Source of the DNA: Polyangiaceae bacterium
GTDB taxonomy: Bacteria > Myxococcota_A > Polyangia > Polyangiales > Polyangiaceae
DNA length: 64,000 nt
Direction of reading: 5' to 3'
Assembly: GCA_009781005.1 (NCBI GenBank)
Contig: WQYX01000006.1
Coordinates: 1-64,000 of the forward strand
A model generated the notes under the pieces. That model had not been told where the DNA came from. It ran no database searches and saw only the letters and a list, made by a program, of their open reading frames with translations. A program made the translations under genes and the position numbers. Shown piece after piece: positions 48,944 through 58,523 of the stretch (its first letter is position 1; the number at the start of each line of letters is the position of its first letter).

Positions 48944-50563
48944 TCATTGGCGCATGCCCGGAGCTTCGCGCCCCGTCGATGAGACGTACTCATCATAGTT
49001 GCCGCCATAAAGACGAGGACCGTCCTTTGACAGCTCGAGGATGCGCGTCGCAATCGACCGCAGAAATGTCCGATCATGCGAGACGAACACGATCGTACCT
49101 TCGTAGCCGGAGAGCGCTTTCATGAGCGCGCGCTTGGTGACGATGTCGAGATGGTTGGTCGGCTCATCGAGCACGAGCAAGTTCGGCGCGTCGAAGAGGA
49201 TCTTCGCGAGCGCGAGGCGTGCGCGCTCACCTCCGGATAAGACGGTGATGGGCTTGTCCTGGTCGTCGCCCTGAAAGCCGAACGCGCCGGCTAGATTGCG
49301 CAGCGTGCCGAGGTTCGTCGTTGGCGCGTGCGCGACGAGTTCCTCGATGACCGTGCGACGCGCATCGAGTTGCTCCATCTGGTGCTGCGCGAAATAGCCC
49401 ATCGTGACGGATGCGCCGATCGTCACCTTGCCCGCATCCGGCTCGAGCGCCCCCGCGATCATCTTGAGGAGCGTCGTTTTGCCCGAGCCGTTCTCGCCCA
49501 TGACGGCCCAACGCTCGGCGCGACGCACGAGCAGACTCGTGTTCGCGTGAACGATTTTCGAACCGTACTTCTTCGCAATGCGGTCGACCTTCACCACGTC
49601 GTCCCCGCTTCGAGGCGCGGGCTTGAAGTCGAAGGTCTTCTCGACGATGCGCCGCGGCTCTTTGACCTTGTCGATCTTGTCGAGTTTCTTGATGCGTGAT
49701 TGCACTTGCGCGGCGTGGCTCGCGCGCGCTTTGAAGCGATCGATGAACGCCTGCTCTTTTGCGAGCATGGCCTTTTGGCGCTCGTATTGTGCTTCGAGCT
49801 GCGCGAACGCAATCGCGCGCTGCGCCTCGTAAAAGTCGTAATTGCCCGAATAGGTTTTTATCTCTCCCCCGTCGATCTCGACGATCTTTTTGACGACGCG
49901 ATTCATGACTTCGCGATCGTGGCATGTCATCAAAACCGCGCCCTTGTATTCGCGTAAAAAGCTTTCGAGCCAAAGAATGGATTCGATATCGAGATAGTTC
50001 GTCGGCTCGTCGAGCAAGAGGACGTCGGGGCGCGCAAGGAGGATCTGTGCGAGCGCGACGCGCATCTTCCAGCCGCCGGAGAGCGCGCCGACGTCCCCCG
50101 CGACTTGCTCGGGTGACAGGCCGAGGCCGGCGAGGATGGCGTGCGCGCGCGCCTCGAGATCGTAGCCGCCGAGCTCTTGAAAGCGCGCCTGCGCATCGCC
50201 GTAGCGCTCGACGACTTCGGCGAAGTCCGGAGCCTCATGATCGTGAAGCCTCTTCTCGAGCTCCGCGAGCTCTTCGCCGAGACGACCTGCCTCGCCCGCG
50301 CCCGCGAGTGTCTCGGCGAGCACGCTCCGGCCTTTCAGGTCGCCGACGTCCTGACGAAAATAACCGATCGTGATGCGCTTCGGTCGATCGACGACGCCGT
50401 CGTCGGGCTGCTCTTCGTCCGTGATGAGACGAAAGATCGTGCTCTTGCCGGCGCCGTTCGCACCCACGAGTCCCACCTTTTCACCCTGGCCAAGAAAGAA
50501 AGACGACTCGACAAAGAGGATCTGGCCGCCGTACTGCTTCGAAACGTTGGAGAGTGCAATCAT
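48944..50563 (-). CDS. ABC-F family ATP-binding protein
   Basis: Two Walker A (GANGAGKST, GENGSGKTT) and two signature motifs (LSGGWKMRVALA, LSGGERARLALA); DEPTNYLDIESI / DEPTNHLDIVT. Confidence 0.95.
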   Translation of the reverse strand: MIALSNVSKQYGGQILFVESSFFLGQGEKVGLVGANGAGKSTIFRLITDEEQPDDGVVDRPKRITIGYFRQDVGDLKGRSVLAETLAGAGEAGRLGEELAELEKRLHDHEAPDFAEVVERYGDAQARFQELGGYDLEARAHAILAGLGLSPEQVAGDVGALSGGWKMRVALAQILLARPDVLLLDEPTNYLDIESILWLESFLREYKGAVLMTCHDREVMNRVVKKIVEIDGGEIKTYSGNYDFYEAQRAIAFAQLEAQYERQKAMLAKEQAFIDRFKARASHAAQVQSRIKKLDKIDKVKEPRRIVEKTFDFKPAPRSGDDVVKVDRIAKKYGSKIVHANTSLLVRRAERWAVMGENGSGKTTLLKMIAGALEPDAGKVTIGASVTMGYFAQHQMEQLDARRTVIEELVAHAPTTNLGTLRNLAGAFGFQGDDQDKPITVLSGGERARLALAKILFDAPNLLVLDEPTNHLDIVTKRALMKALSGYEGTIVFVSHDRTFLRSIATRILELSKDGPRLYGGNYDEYVSSTGREAPGMRQ

Positions 50564-50593
50564 CGGAAGGGCGCGGCTATAACCCATTTCGAG

Positions 50594-52129
50594 ATGATCG
50601 CTTTCGCTCTTCGACGCGCAGCATGGGCGATCCCCACGCTGTTCGGTGTGAGCTTCGTGGTCTTCCTGTTGACGACGCTCCTGCCCGATCCCGAGAACGT
50701 CACCGCAGTTGCGAAGAGCGACGTGGCCGCTCGCCTTCGCGTCAGGGAGCAGAGGCGCGCGCTCTTTTTAGACTTGCCGCGCTTCTTCAACGTCGAGCCG
50801 AGGGATGTTCGCGCGCGCGTCGATGATTGTATCTTGCACATCAAAGCCTCGGACGACGACGCCGCGATGTGCGAGGCGCGTCTCGCAGCGATCGGTGGTG
50901 CAGGATTGCCCATTCTCTTGCCCCGTCTCGACGACGTTCCGCCCTCTGCGCGCGGGCGCATCGCCGTCGCGCTCGCGCCGGTTGCGCGTCGCATGGATAT
51001 CGGCACCGAAGATGTCTTGATGGATCCGGATCGCGCGACGCATTTCTGGCAACGCTTCTGGACCGATCGCTCCGTCGACTTTACCCGTCCGGCCGTGCGC
51101 CGTTCGGTGCAGCGCCTCGAGACGCGCGAGAGCAAATTGCTCGAGGAGGATTTGAGACTGGTCGACACCTTCGCTCTTGCCGAGATCATCGATGCGCTCG
51201 GTCGGACGACGGACACGAAGGCCCTCTCACGCCTCACGCGCGTCGCCTCCCGCGCAACGGCGCGTGACGCCGCCCTTGCCGAAGACGCCGATCGAGACGA
51301 GGTGCGGGCGATCGTCTCCGATTGGATGTCGTGGTGGTACGTGCACGAAACCGATTACGTCACGATCGAAGGCGAAGAGAAAATCACGGCAAGCATCACG
51401 CAGACTCGTTATGCGAAGTGGGTGCTCGGAGCGGTCACCGGGCGGCTCGGGCTCTCCACCCGCGATGGTGCGCCCATCGCGCAAAAGCTCCTTGCGCGCG
51501 CCCCCGTCACGCTCGGCATGGTGCTGCTCGCGCTCTTGGTCGCAATTGCGATCGCGATCCCGCTCGGCGTTCTGACCGCGTGGCGGCGCGGTCATGCAAT
51601 CGATGTTACGGCGAGCGTGCTGCTCCTCGCCGTCTACTCGCTACCGACGTTTCTCGTCGCCGAGCTCCTCGCGACGTTCGGACCGGCATCGGCATCGGGC
51701 TACACGCTACCGGTGCTCGCGCTCGCAACGGTCTCGGTCTCGGTGATGACGCAGCAGCAGCGCGCGTCGATGATCGAAGCGATGACCGAAGACTATGTGC
51801 GCGCCGCGCGGGCCAAAGGAGCACACACGATTCGCATCGCCATCGTGCACGCGCTCCGCAACGCGCTCATGCCAACGGTGACTCTCGCTGGACTGCAGTT
51901 TCCGGCTCTCATCGGGGCTGCGTTCGTTGTCGAGGAAGTTTTCGACGTTCACGGCATGGGCTGGGAGACGCTGCGAGCGCTCGAGGCACGCGACGCGGCG
52001 TGGATTGTTGCCGTCACGCTTCTTTGCGCTGTCGTGACGACGTTGTGTCTAACGGGTAGCGAAGTCACCTATGGCGTGCTCGATCCGCGCGTGCGCGAAA
52101 AGCAAATGGGGAGAAGAGATCTCGCCTGA
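50594..52129 (+). CDS. DppB/OppB-like ABC transporter permease with large extra N-terminal-proximal domain
   Basis: MIAFALRRAAWAIPTLFGVSFVVFLLTTLLP; C-terminal EDYVRAARAKGAHTIRIAIVHALRNALMPTVTLAGLQFPALIGAAFVVEEVF. Confidence 0.88.
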   Translation: MIAFALRRAAWAIPTLFGVSFVVFLLTTLLPDPENVTAVAKSDVAARLRVREQRRALFLDLPRFFNVEPRDVRARVDDCILHIKASDDDAAMCEARLAAIGGAGLPILLPRLDDVPPSARGRIAVALAPVARRMDIGTEDVLMDPDRATHFWQRFWTDRSVDFTRPAVRRSVQRLETRESKLLEEDLRLVDTFALAEIIDALGRTTDTKALSRLTRVASRATARDAALAEDADRDEVRAIVSDWMSWWYVHETDYVTIEGEEKITASITQTRYAKWVLGAVTGRLGLSTRDGAPIAQKLLARAPVTLGMVLLALLVAIAIAIPLGVLTAWRRGHAIDVTASVLLLAVYSLPTFLVAELLATFGPASASGYTLPVLALATVSVSVMTQQQRASMIEAMTEDYVRAARAKGAHTIRIAIVHALRNALMPTVTLAGLQFPALIGAAFVVEEVFDVHGMGWETLRALEARDAAWIVAVTLLCAVVTTLCLTGSEVTYGVLDPRVREKQMGRRDLA

Positions 52130-52197
52130 ACCCGACGCGCGAAAGCGTCGCAATTTACCTCGCTCGTACGCGAGCTTCTTGGTAGACGGCGCTGACG

Positions 52198-52737
52198 ATG
52201 GCAGGCGGATCGCAGCGCACGGCGTATCTCTTGTTGCTGGCTGCGTTGCCTGCATGCTTGAGCGCGCCCGACACCACGGTGGTGATCGAAAACCACTACC
52301 CGCCGTCGTCCACGAACGCGCTCGTCATTTTCCGTGCATCCTACAAAGAAGCGGGCGAGGCGACGGGGGACACGGGAGCCGCGTTCGACCAGCCGATCGT
52401 GCCTGGAGCATCGTCTGATCCTCAATCCGTCGTGGCGGCATCGGACAACCCCGCGTACGTGCTGCTTGCGCCGGGGTGGGATCCCGCGAGCTCGTCGCCT
52501 CCGACCTCGTTCGTCGTTCTTCGATCGCGCGCAGGCTTCGCCGTGCAGTACGGCGATGAGCTCCGCATCCCGGTCGACGACACGACCTTCGCTGGCAACT
52601 GCGCGTCGGGCAGCGTGCTCACGCAGGCCGACGCAGACTTCATCACGCAGCGCATTTTCCCTGTCGCATTCAACACACTTCGCTACGACGCCGCGAGCTG
52701 CACCACGGCGGTGCTCGGTGATGCCAGTGCGAACTAA
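52198..52737 (+). CDS. hypothetical lipoprotein
   Basis: MAGGSQRTAYLLLLAALPACLSAPD signal/lipobox-like. Confidence 0.65.
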   Translation: MAGGSQRTAYLLLLAALPACLSAPDTTVVIENHYPPSSTNALVIFRASYKEAGEATGDTGAAFDQPIVPGASSDPQSVVAASDNPAYVLLAPGWDPASSSPPTSFVVLRSRAGFAVQYGDELRIPVDDTTFAGNCASGSVLTQADADFITQRIFPVAFNTLRYDAASCTTAVLGDASAN

Positions 52738-54205
52738 AACGCATTGTCGTTGTCTGCTCGTCGTGGCGTTGTTGGGCGCGCCCCTCGTCCTTCACGCGTC
52801 GCCCGTGATGGCGCAGGCAGCTCCTCCTGCGGGACACGAGGACGACTCCTTCGACGTCATGAACCTGCTCTCCCAGCATGGTCTTCACGACATCGACAAT
52901 GAGGCGTGGAATCTCTACGGGCAATTCACTTACGTCGCGAGCCAAAAGTTCGCGTTCAATGCAAAATACACGAATGCGAACGGTAGCGTGAATTCGCTCG
53001 TGCCGGGTGCCGAGCGGAGTTTCACGATGACCTTCACGCCGTTCTTCGGGCTCAGGCTCTGGCCCGGCGGTGAAGCGTATTTCGTCCCCGAGGTCATCGC
53101 CGAGCGGCCGCTCTCGAGTCTGCGCGGCATTGGCGGTTCCATTCAGATTTTCGAACTTCAAAAGGATGGCACGGTAACCCCTCAAATTTACCGCTCGCGC
53201 ACCTTTCTTCGCCAGACCATCAATCTCGGTGGCCAGCGCGTCAAGAAAGAATCCGACCCCATGCAACTCGGCGCAACGGTGGACAGCCGGCGCATCGTGC
53301 TCACGGGCGGCACGTTCACGATTCTCGACGTCTTCGACCACAACAACGTCACCTGGGATCCGCGCCAGACATTCGTGAACATGGCATTCATGACTCATTC
53401 GTCGTGGGATTTCGCGGCAGATGCGCGAGGGTATTCACTCGGTGGCACCGCCGAGCTCTATTGGGATGAATGGGCACTGCGCATCGGGCGCATGGCGCCG
53501 CCGTCGAATCCAAATCAGCTCCCCATCGTCATCGATTTTTTGCGCCAATACGCTGACGCGTTCGAACTCGAGCACGACCACAAGATCCTCGGACAACCCG
53601 GGGCTGCGCGTCTTTTGGCATACCGAAATCGTGAGATCACCGGACGCTTCAATGAGGCCATTGCGGCCTACGAAGCCGATCCCGTGGGCAGAAATGCCAA
53701 AGCATGCACTGGATTCAATTACGGCTCTGGCAATGCCACGGCGCCCGATCTTTGCTGGGTCCGAAGGCCGAATACCAAAGTGGGAATTGGCATCAATCTC
53801 GAACAATACGTGGCGAAGGATATCGGCCTCTTCTTCCGCGGGATGATCTCCGATGGGAAAACCGAAGTCGATGCCTTCGACCCCGCCGACCGTTCGCTCT
53901 CGTTCGGAAGTGTTGCCAAAGGCTCGGCATGGCACAGGCCTCTCGATGTCACCGGCATTGGGTTCGCATCGAGTTGGATTTCGAAGGACCACGCACGTTA
54001 CCTCGCCATGGGCGGTGTGGACGGCTTCGTGGGCGACGGCGCGCTCACGAAAGCTGCCGAATGCGTCGTGGATTTGTTTTATAGTGTGAATTTCCTTAGA
54101 GCCATTTGGCTGACTGCCGATTACCAGCATCTTTGGAATCCCGGATTCAACTCCGACCGCGGCCCCGTCAATATCCTTAGCGGGAGGGTCCATGCTGAGT
54201 TCTAG
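52721..54205 (+). CDS. carbohydrate-porin-like (OprB-type) outer membrane protein
   Basis: Signal CRCLLVVALLGAPLVLHASPVMAQA; Trp/Tyr-rich beta-barrel pattern; SWDFAADARGYSLGGTAELYWDEWALRIGR; C-terminal aromatic residue. Confidence 0.75.
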   Translation: MPVRTKTHCRCLLVVALLGAPLVLHASPVMAQAAPPAGHEDDSFDVMNLLSQHGLHDIDNEAWNLYGQFTYVASQKFAFNAKYTNANGSVNSLVPGAERSFTMTFTPFFGLRLWPGGEAYFVPEVIAERPLSSLRGIGGSIQIFELQKDGTVTPQIYRSRTFLRQTINLGGQRVKKESDPMQLGATVDSRRIVLTGGTFTILDVFDHNNVTWDPRQTFVNMAFMTHSSWDFAADARGYSLGGTAELYWDEWALRIGRMAPPSNPNQLPIVIDFLRQYADAFELEHDHKILGQPGAARLLAYRNREITGRFNEAIAAYEADPVGRNAKACTGFNYGSGNATAPDLCWVRRPNTKVGIGINLEQYVAKDIGLFFRGMISDGKTEVDAFDPADRSLSFGSVAKGSAWHRPLDVTGIGFASSWISKDHARYLAMGGVDGFVGDGALTKAAECVVDLFYSVNFLRAIWLTADYQHLWNPGFNSDRGPVNILSGRVHAEF

Positions 54206-54391
54206 CCCGCTTCCGCTTTGGCGCGATCTCATCGTTGGGGCCTGCGCTGCGGTCCTCAAAGCCAAGAGGTTGTTCACTTCGCTTCGCTCCGTCGCTCTCA
54301 CTGCACTCCGTCCACTTCGTGGACTCCGTGCCGTTCGAGTCCGGTCGCTTCCCGTGCCCCGCCTCGACCTCGCGCCAAATCGTTTGCGGTC
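54206..54391. repeat. palindromic interspersed element, superfamily A/B, expanded copy (R7)
   Basis: cccgcttccgctttggcgcgatctcatcgttggggcctgcgctgcggtcctcaaagcc ... cgcctcgacctcgcgccaaatcgtttgcggtc. Confidence 0.85.
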
Positions 54392-54398
54392 TAGCGTC

Positions 54399-55346
54399 GT
54401 GTTCGCGCTGGTTTTTGGTGTGGTAACAACATGGATATCGCCCGCGAAGGCCGAGCCGCAAGCCCTCGGCTTCGGCGTGGAGCGGCTCTCTCCGTCCGCG
54501 CCCGGCGCGGGCTGGTTTGTGCTCGATTCTCTCGATATGCACGGCGGCTTTGGTGGTGTGATGGGGCTCACGCTCGGCTATGCACACAACCCGCTCGTCA
54601 TTGACCGTGGGGGCCAGCATCTCGCGGTCATATCCAATCAAGCGTTCGTAGATTTCGGTTTTGCGCTCACGTATGACCGTTTTCGGCTGTATACGAATTT
54701 CGATAGACCCCTCGTCATCGAGGGAAAGAGTGGAACGGCTCTCGGCCGCACCTTCACGGCACCTGGCATCAATCCCGCCACGCCGCCCGATGTACTGACC
54801 GACGTGCGCATCGGCTTCGATGCGCGCCTTGTTGGCAGCGAAACGAGCCCATTTCGTCTTGGTGCGGGAATACAGCTTTTGGCTCCGAACGGTGAGCGCG
54901 AGAATTACGAAACGGATGGTACTTATCGCGTGATGGGGCGCGTGCTCTTTGCCGGTGATCAAGGACTCTTCACGTACGCGGGCCACCTCGGCGTGCACGT
55001 CCGTCCTCTCAACGACGCACCCACCCCCGAGAGCCCGCGCGGCAGCGAGTTGCTCTTTGCAGCCGGCGGCGGCGTGCGTTTGCCGGTCGGCGGCACCTCT
55101 CACGTGCTCGTGATCGGCCCGGAAATTTTCGGTGCAAGCGCGTTTCGCGCGCTGTTCGGAGGTGAGACCACGGCGCTCGAAGGACTCCTCTCGGGGCGGC
55201 TCGAAGGCACGGCCAGCGACGGGCCCCAACTTCGCTTCAAGCTCGGTGCCGGGGCCGGCATCGATCCACGTTTTGGCGCGCCTGACTTCCGCATGGTCTT
55301 TGGTATTGAAGTCTTCGATCGAGGCAACAGCCGCCACCTGAAGTAG
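54399..55346 (+). CDS. outer membrane protein, hypothetical
   Basis: Signal VVFALVFGVVTTWISPAKA then beta-rich sequence; start trimmed to exclude repeat R7. Confidence 0.65.
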   Translation: MFALVFGVVTTWISPAKAEPQALGFGVERLSPSAPGAGWFVLDSLDMHGGFGGVMGLTLGYAHNPLVIDRGGQHLAVISNQAFVDFGFALTYDRFRLYTNFDRPLVIEGKSGTALGRTFTAPGINPATPPDVLTDVRIGFDARLVGSETSPFRLGAGIQLLAPNGERENYETDGTYRVMGRVLFAGDQGLFTYAGHLGVHVRPLNDAPTPESPRGSELLFAAGGGVRLPVGGTSHVLVIGPEIFGASAFRALFGGETTALEGLLSGRLEGTASDGPQLRFKLGAGAGIDPRFGAPDFRMVFGIEVFDRGNSRHLK

Positions 55347-55386
55347 AATCGAGCTCGATCTCGATGATATTCAAAGGCCGCTCACG

Positions 55387-56628
55387 ATGATTGTGCGCAT
55401 CTGGGTCAAGAATTTTCGCATGCTGGCGAGTAACCGGGTGGACCTTAGACGGTTCGCCGTGCTCGTCGGCCGAAACGCGTCGGGCAAGAGCACGCTCATG
55501 TCGGCATTGCGTTTCGTGAGCACCGTACTCTCCGACGGGGTCGAACGGGCCGTCGACGTCGCACTCGACGGATCCGGCGCAAGCTTTCGTGATCTCTGCT
55601 TCGAGGAACACAAACCGATCGCCATCGCACTCGTGGTGAACTTGGCAGAACGCTACTATCGCTACGAAATCGAGGTCGCTCAGTACGGTAGTGACACCCC
55701 GGTGGTCAAGCGTGAGAATCTGTTCCTTCTGCCCGAGCTCCCCGAGGATGCAACCGACCCATCCCGCTTGCAAACGAGCCTTTTTGGCGATCTCGAGCTC
55801 GACGAAGTCGTCCACCAAAACAGCCCACGTGGGGCGCGATGGCGAAAAATCGTCGGCAAGACGGCCGAAGGCAAAGACTATTTTCAAGACGAGAAGACAG
55901 ACTGGAACAACCAATTTCGCTTTGGCCCAACGCGCTCGGCACTCGGCAATATCCCTGAAGACACAGATCGTTTTCCTGGAGCCATTGCCGTCCGCAACCT
56001 GCTGCGCGACGGCGTCAGGATGATTGAGCTCGACTCGCACAAGCTCCGAATGCCATCTCCGCCGCGCAGCGCCACGGCGCTCTCGAACGATGGCGGAAAC
56101 CTCGCGATCGCAGCGCGCATCCTCGAAGGGCGTGACCGTGTTGCATTCGAGCAATGGGTTGCTCACGTGGCGGACGCCGTCCCCGGCTTGACGTCCATCG
56201 ACACCTGGGAACGCCCCGAAGACAAGCATGTCGTGCTTCGCGCGCGCTTCGACGGAAACCATACCGATCCCGTACCGTCGTGGCTTCTTTCGGACGGCAC
56301 ACTGCGCCTGCTTGCCCTCTCGCTCCTCGCGTTCGCGGAGACCGAGGATCAGCCCGGCCTATGCCTCGTGGAAGAGCCCGAGAATGGCCTTCACCCTCTC
56401 GCAATTCAATCGGTGTTCCAAGCGCTTTCGCAAATGCACACAACACAGGTCTTTGTCGCAACACATTCCCCTGTGTTTCTCGCGCAAACATCTTTGGAGG
56501 AAGCACTCGTCTTCCGTCGAGGCCCCCTCGGAGTTTCACAAATTCAGCGAGGCGCTGAGCTCGCCGCACTCGCCAACTGGAAAGAGCGCGTCATCCTCCC
56601 CGATCTGTTCGCGACCGGAGTCCTCTGA
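55387..56628 (+). CDS. AAA-family ATPase (AAA_21/OLD-like)
   Basis: LVGRNASGKSTLMSALRFV Walker A; LLSDGTLRLLALSLLAFAE; CLVEEPENGLHPLAIQ Walker B; VFVATHSPVFL. Confidence 0.92.
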   Translation: MIVRIWVKNFRMLASNRVDLRRFAVLVGRNASGKSTLMSALRFVSTVLSDGVERAVDVALDGSGASFRDLCFEEHKPIAIALVVNLAERYYRYEIEVAQYGSDTPVVKRENLFLLPELPEDATDPSRLQTSLFGDLELDEVVHQNSPRGARWRKIVGKTAEGKDYFQDEKTDWNNQFRFGPTRSALGNIPEDTDRFPGAIAVRNLLRDGVRMIELDSHKLRMPSPPRSATALSNDGGNLAIAARILEGRDRVAFEQWVAHVADAVPGLTSIDTWERPEDKHVVLRARFDGNHTDPVPSWLLSDGTLRLLALSLLAFAETEDQPGLCLVEEPENGLHPLAIQSVFQALSQMHTTQVFVATHSPVFLAQTSLEEALVFRRGPLGVSQIQRGAELAALANWKERVILPDLFATGVL

Positions 56629-57230
56629 TGGGTAGGGTCGATCTGGTCGTTCTTTTCGCTGATGCCGACGCGGAGCGATTCGTTACAAAGCTCATCGAAC
56701 GAGGAATCGAACGCAGTTGTCTGCGAAACATGAACCGAAAGTTCGTCCGCGATCCCATGTGTGATTCACATGTTGCCAGCAAGCCAACCGCGGCACTCGC
56801 CCCTTATCTTGGCCAGCCAACGTGCCGCTTTTTAGTAGTGCTCGATCACCATGGTTCTGGGTATGAAGCGCATCCTCGGGAAAGGCTCGAACAAGACATT
56901 GTCGACCACTTGGTGCGCGCAGGCGTCGACGGGAAGCAGGTTGCGGTGATTGCGTTCGAGCCCGAGCTCGAGATCGCGTTGCTCCCCGCATGGGAACGCG
57001 TGGTCGCACTGCTTGCGAAGAAGCGCGACGAGCTTCCTTCGACGACCATCGCCATGGACGCGCAGGATCCAAAATCGAGTTTGGCAGCTGCTCTCAAATA
57101 TTACCGCTTGAAGAGTGGGGCCGCTCTCTTCGCTGATCTGGCAAACGAGTTGTCGCTGGAACGCTTGAAGACGGGGGTGGCGTTGGGGCGGATTTCGCAG
57201 CATTTGGTCGACTGGTTCGGCATGCGATGA
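56628..57230 (+). CDS. partner protein of the AAA ATPase (DUF4276/TOPRIM-like, tentative)
   Basis: VDLVVLFADADAERFVTKLIER ... CRFLVVLDHHGSGYE ... EPELEIALLPA; ATG overlaps the end of the ATPase gene. Confidence 0.65.
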   Translation: MGRVDLVVLFADADAERFVTKLIERGIERSCLRNMNRKFVRDPMCDSHVASKPTAALAPYLGQPTCRFLVVLDHHGSGYEAHPRERLEQDIVDHLVRAGVDGKQVAVIAFEPELEIALLPAWERVVALLAKKRDELPSTTIAMDAQDPKSSLAAALKYYRLKSGAALFADLANELSLERLKTGVALGRISQHLVDWFGMR

Positions 57231-58195
57231 ATCGCCTGGCCGTACGTGTGCGTGTCGTTCGCGCGGCCGTGATCGTGTCGGCGATCTTCGCGCTCGTCGC
57301 CATCTTCGCGGATTTTCTGGCGAGCGATTTGCCCATCATGAGCAAGATCTCCGGCAAGATCTGGCTCTTTCCGAATGTCACCCGCCCGGCTGCACTCACG
57401 AAAATGACCGCGAGCGAGCGAGCGAACGCGACCGAGTGGCAACTTCCCGCGCTCGTTGCGCACGGACCCTTGATTGCCAACGAGGATCCCGCCGCGCGTC
57501 TTCGCGGTCCGTTCGCGCTGCCCGGGCATCCGCTCGGCACCGACCGCGCCGGTCGCGACATCTTCGCGCGATGCGTCCATGGCGCGCGCAACTACCTCGT
57601 CTTCGCGCTCGCTGCGGTCATCGCATCGCTCGTCTTGGGTAGCTTCTTTGGCGGTGTTGCCGGCCTCTTCGGCGGCGTCACGGACGCTTTCGTCAATCGG
57701 GCGATCGAGACGATCTCGGCTTTTCCCGCGCTCGTTCTCATCCTCGGCATTCAAGCCGCGGTTCCGCACGCAACGCTCACGACGCTCTTCTTTGCTATCG
57801 CGCTAACGCGCTGGCCGGAGATCGCGCGACTCGTGCGTGCCGAGGTCATGCGGATTGAGGCGCGCGACTACGTCATGGCCGCGCGCGCGCTTGGAGCTTC
57901 GCCGCTGCGCGTTCTCTGGCGGCACGTTCTGCCGAACATCCGCGGACAGGTCGCGGCGCTCGGCGCCTTCGGAATTCCCGCCGTCGTCCTCGTCGAAGCG
58001 TCGCTCGATTTCTTGCGCATCGGCATTGGCGAAACGACGTCTGCATCGTGGGGCGAGACCATGAGCCAGTTCCGCGGCGTCTCTCACGCTTGGTGGTTGC
58101 TCGCGTTCCCCGGCATTCTTCTTTTCGTCATGGTCGTAGCCATGAACATCGTGGGCGAAGCATTGCGCGCAAGCTCGGATCCACGCGGTCGTTAG
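57227..58195 (+). CDS. DppC/OppC-like ABC transporter permease
   Basis: HPLGTDRAGRDIFARCVHGARNYLVFALAAVIASLVLGSFFGGVAG; EARDYVMAARALGASPLRVLWRHVLPNI. Confidence 0.93.
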   Translation: MNRLAVRVRVVRAAVIVSAIFALVAIFADFLASDLPIMSKISGKIWLFPNVTRPAALTKMTASERANATEWQLPALVAHGPLIANEDPAARLRGPFALPGHPLGTDRAGRDIFARCVHGARNYLVFALAAVIASLVLGSFFGGVAGLFGGVTDAFVNRAIETISAFPALVLILGIQAAVPHATLTTLFFAIALTRWPEIARLVRAEVMRIEARDYVMAARALGASPLRVLWRHVLPNIRGQVAALGAFGIPAVVLVEASLDFLRIGIGETTSASWGETMSQFRGVSHAWWLLAFPGILLFVMVVAMNIVGEALRASSDPRGR

Positions 58196-58197
58196 CC

Positions 58198-58467
58198 AGT
58201 TCCCATTCGGAAACTGCTGCGCGCCGCAAATCGTGGGTTCGGCCTCCCTCAGAGCGTGTAGGGCAGCCGTCGCGAGCGAATCGAGGCTAGGGCGGAGCGC
58301 GAGCACCGGGCGGAACAGGCTTAATGCCTTTGAGCACGGAGCGCAGCGCCCAACCGACGCATCGATTTCGCGCAGCAGGCTGCCCTACACGCTCTCAAAA
58401 TACTCCGAGTATTCCTCGTTCGGCCTCGCTAGCTTTGCGTCGCTCGCGACGTTTCCGAATGGGAACT
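58198..58467. repeat. palindromic interspersed element, superfamily A/B, outer element (R8 outer)
   Basis: Perfect 17-bp stem agttcccattcggaaac / gtttccgaatgggaact, interrupted by R8 inner. Confidence 0.85.
58251..58395. repeat. palindromic interspersed element, superfamily A/B, nested inner element (R8 inner)
   Basis: Perfect 18-bp stem agagcgtgtagggcagcc / ggctgccctacacgctct; close relative of R3. Confidence 0.9.
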
Positions 58468-58523
58468 TTGCCGGGGCGCGGGGGCTTGGTTCTCAGCATA
58501 GGATGCGTTACGTGTAGGCTCTC

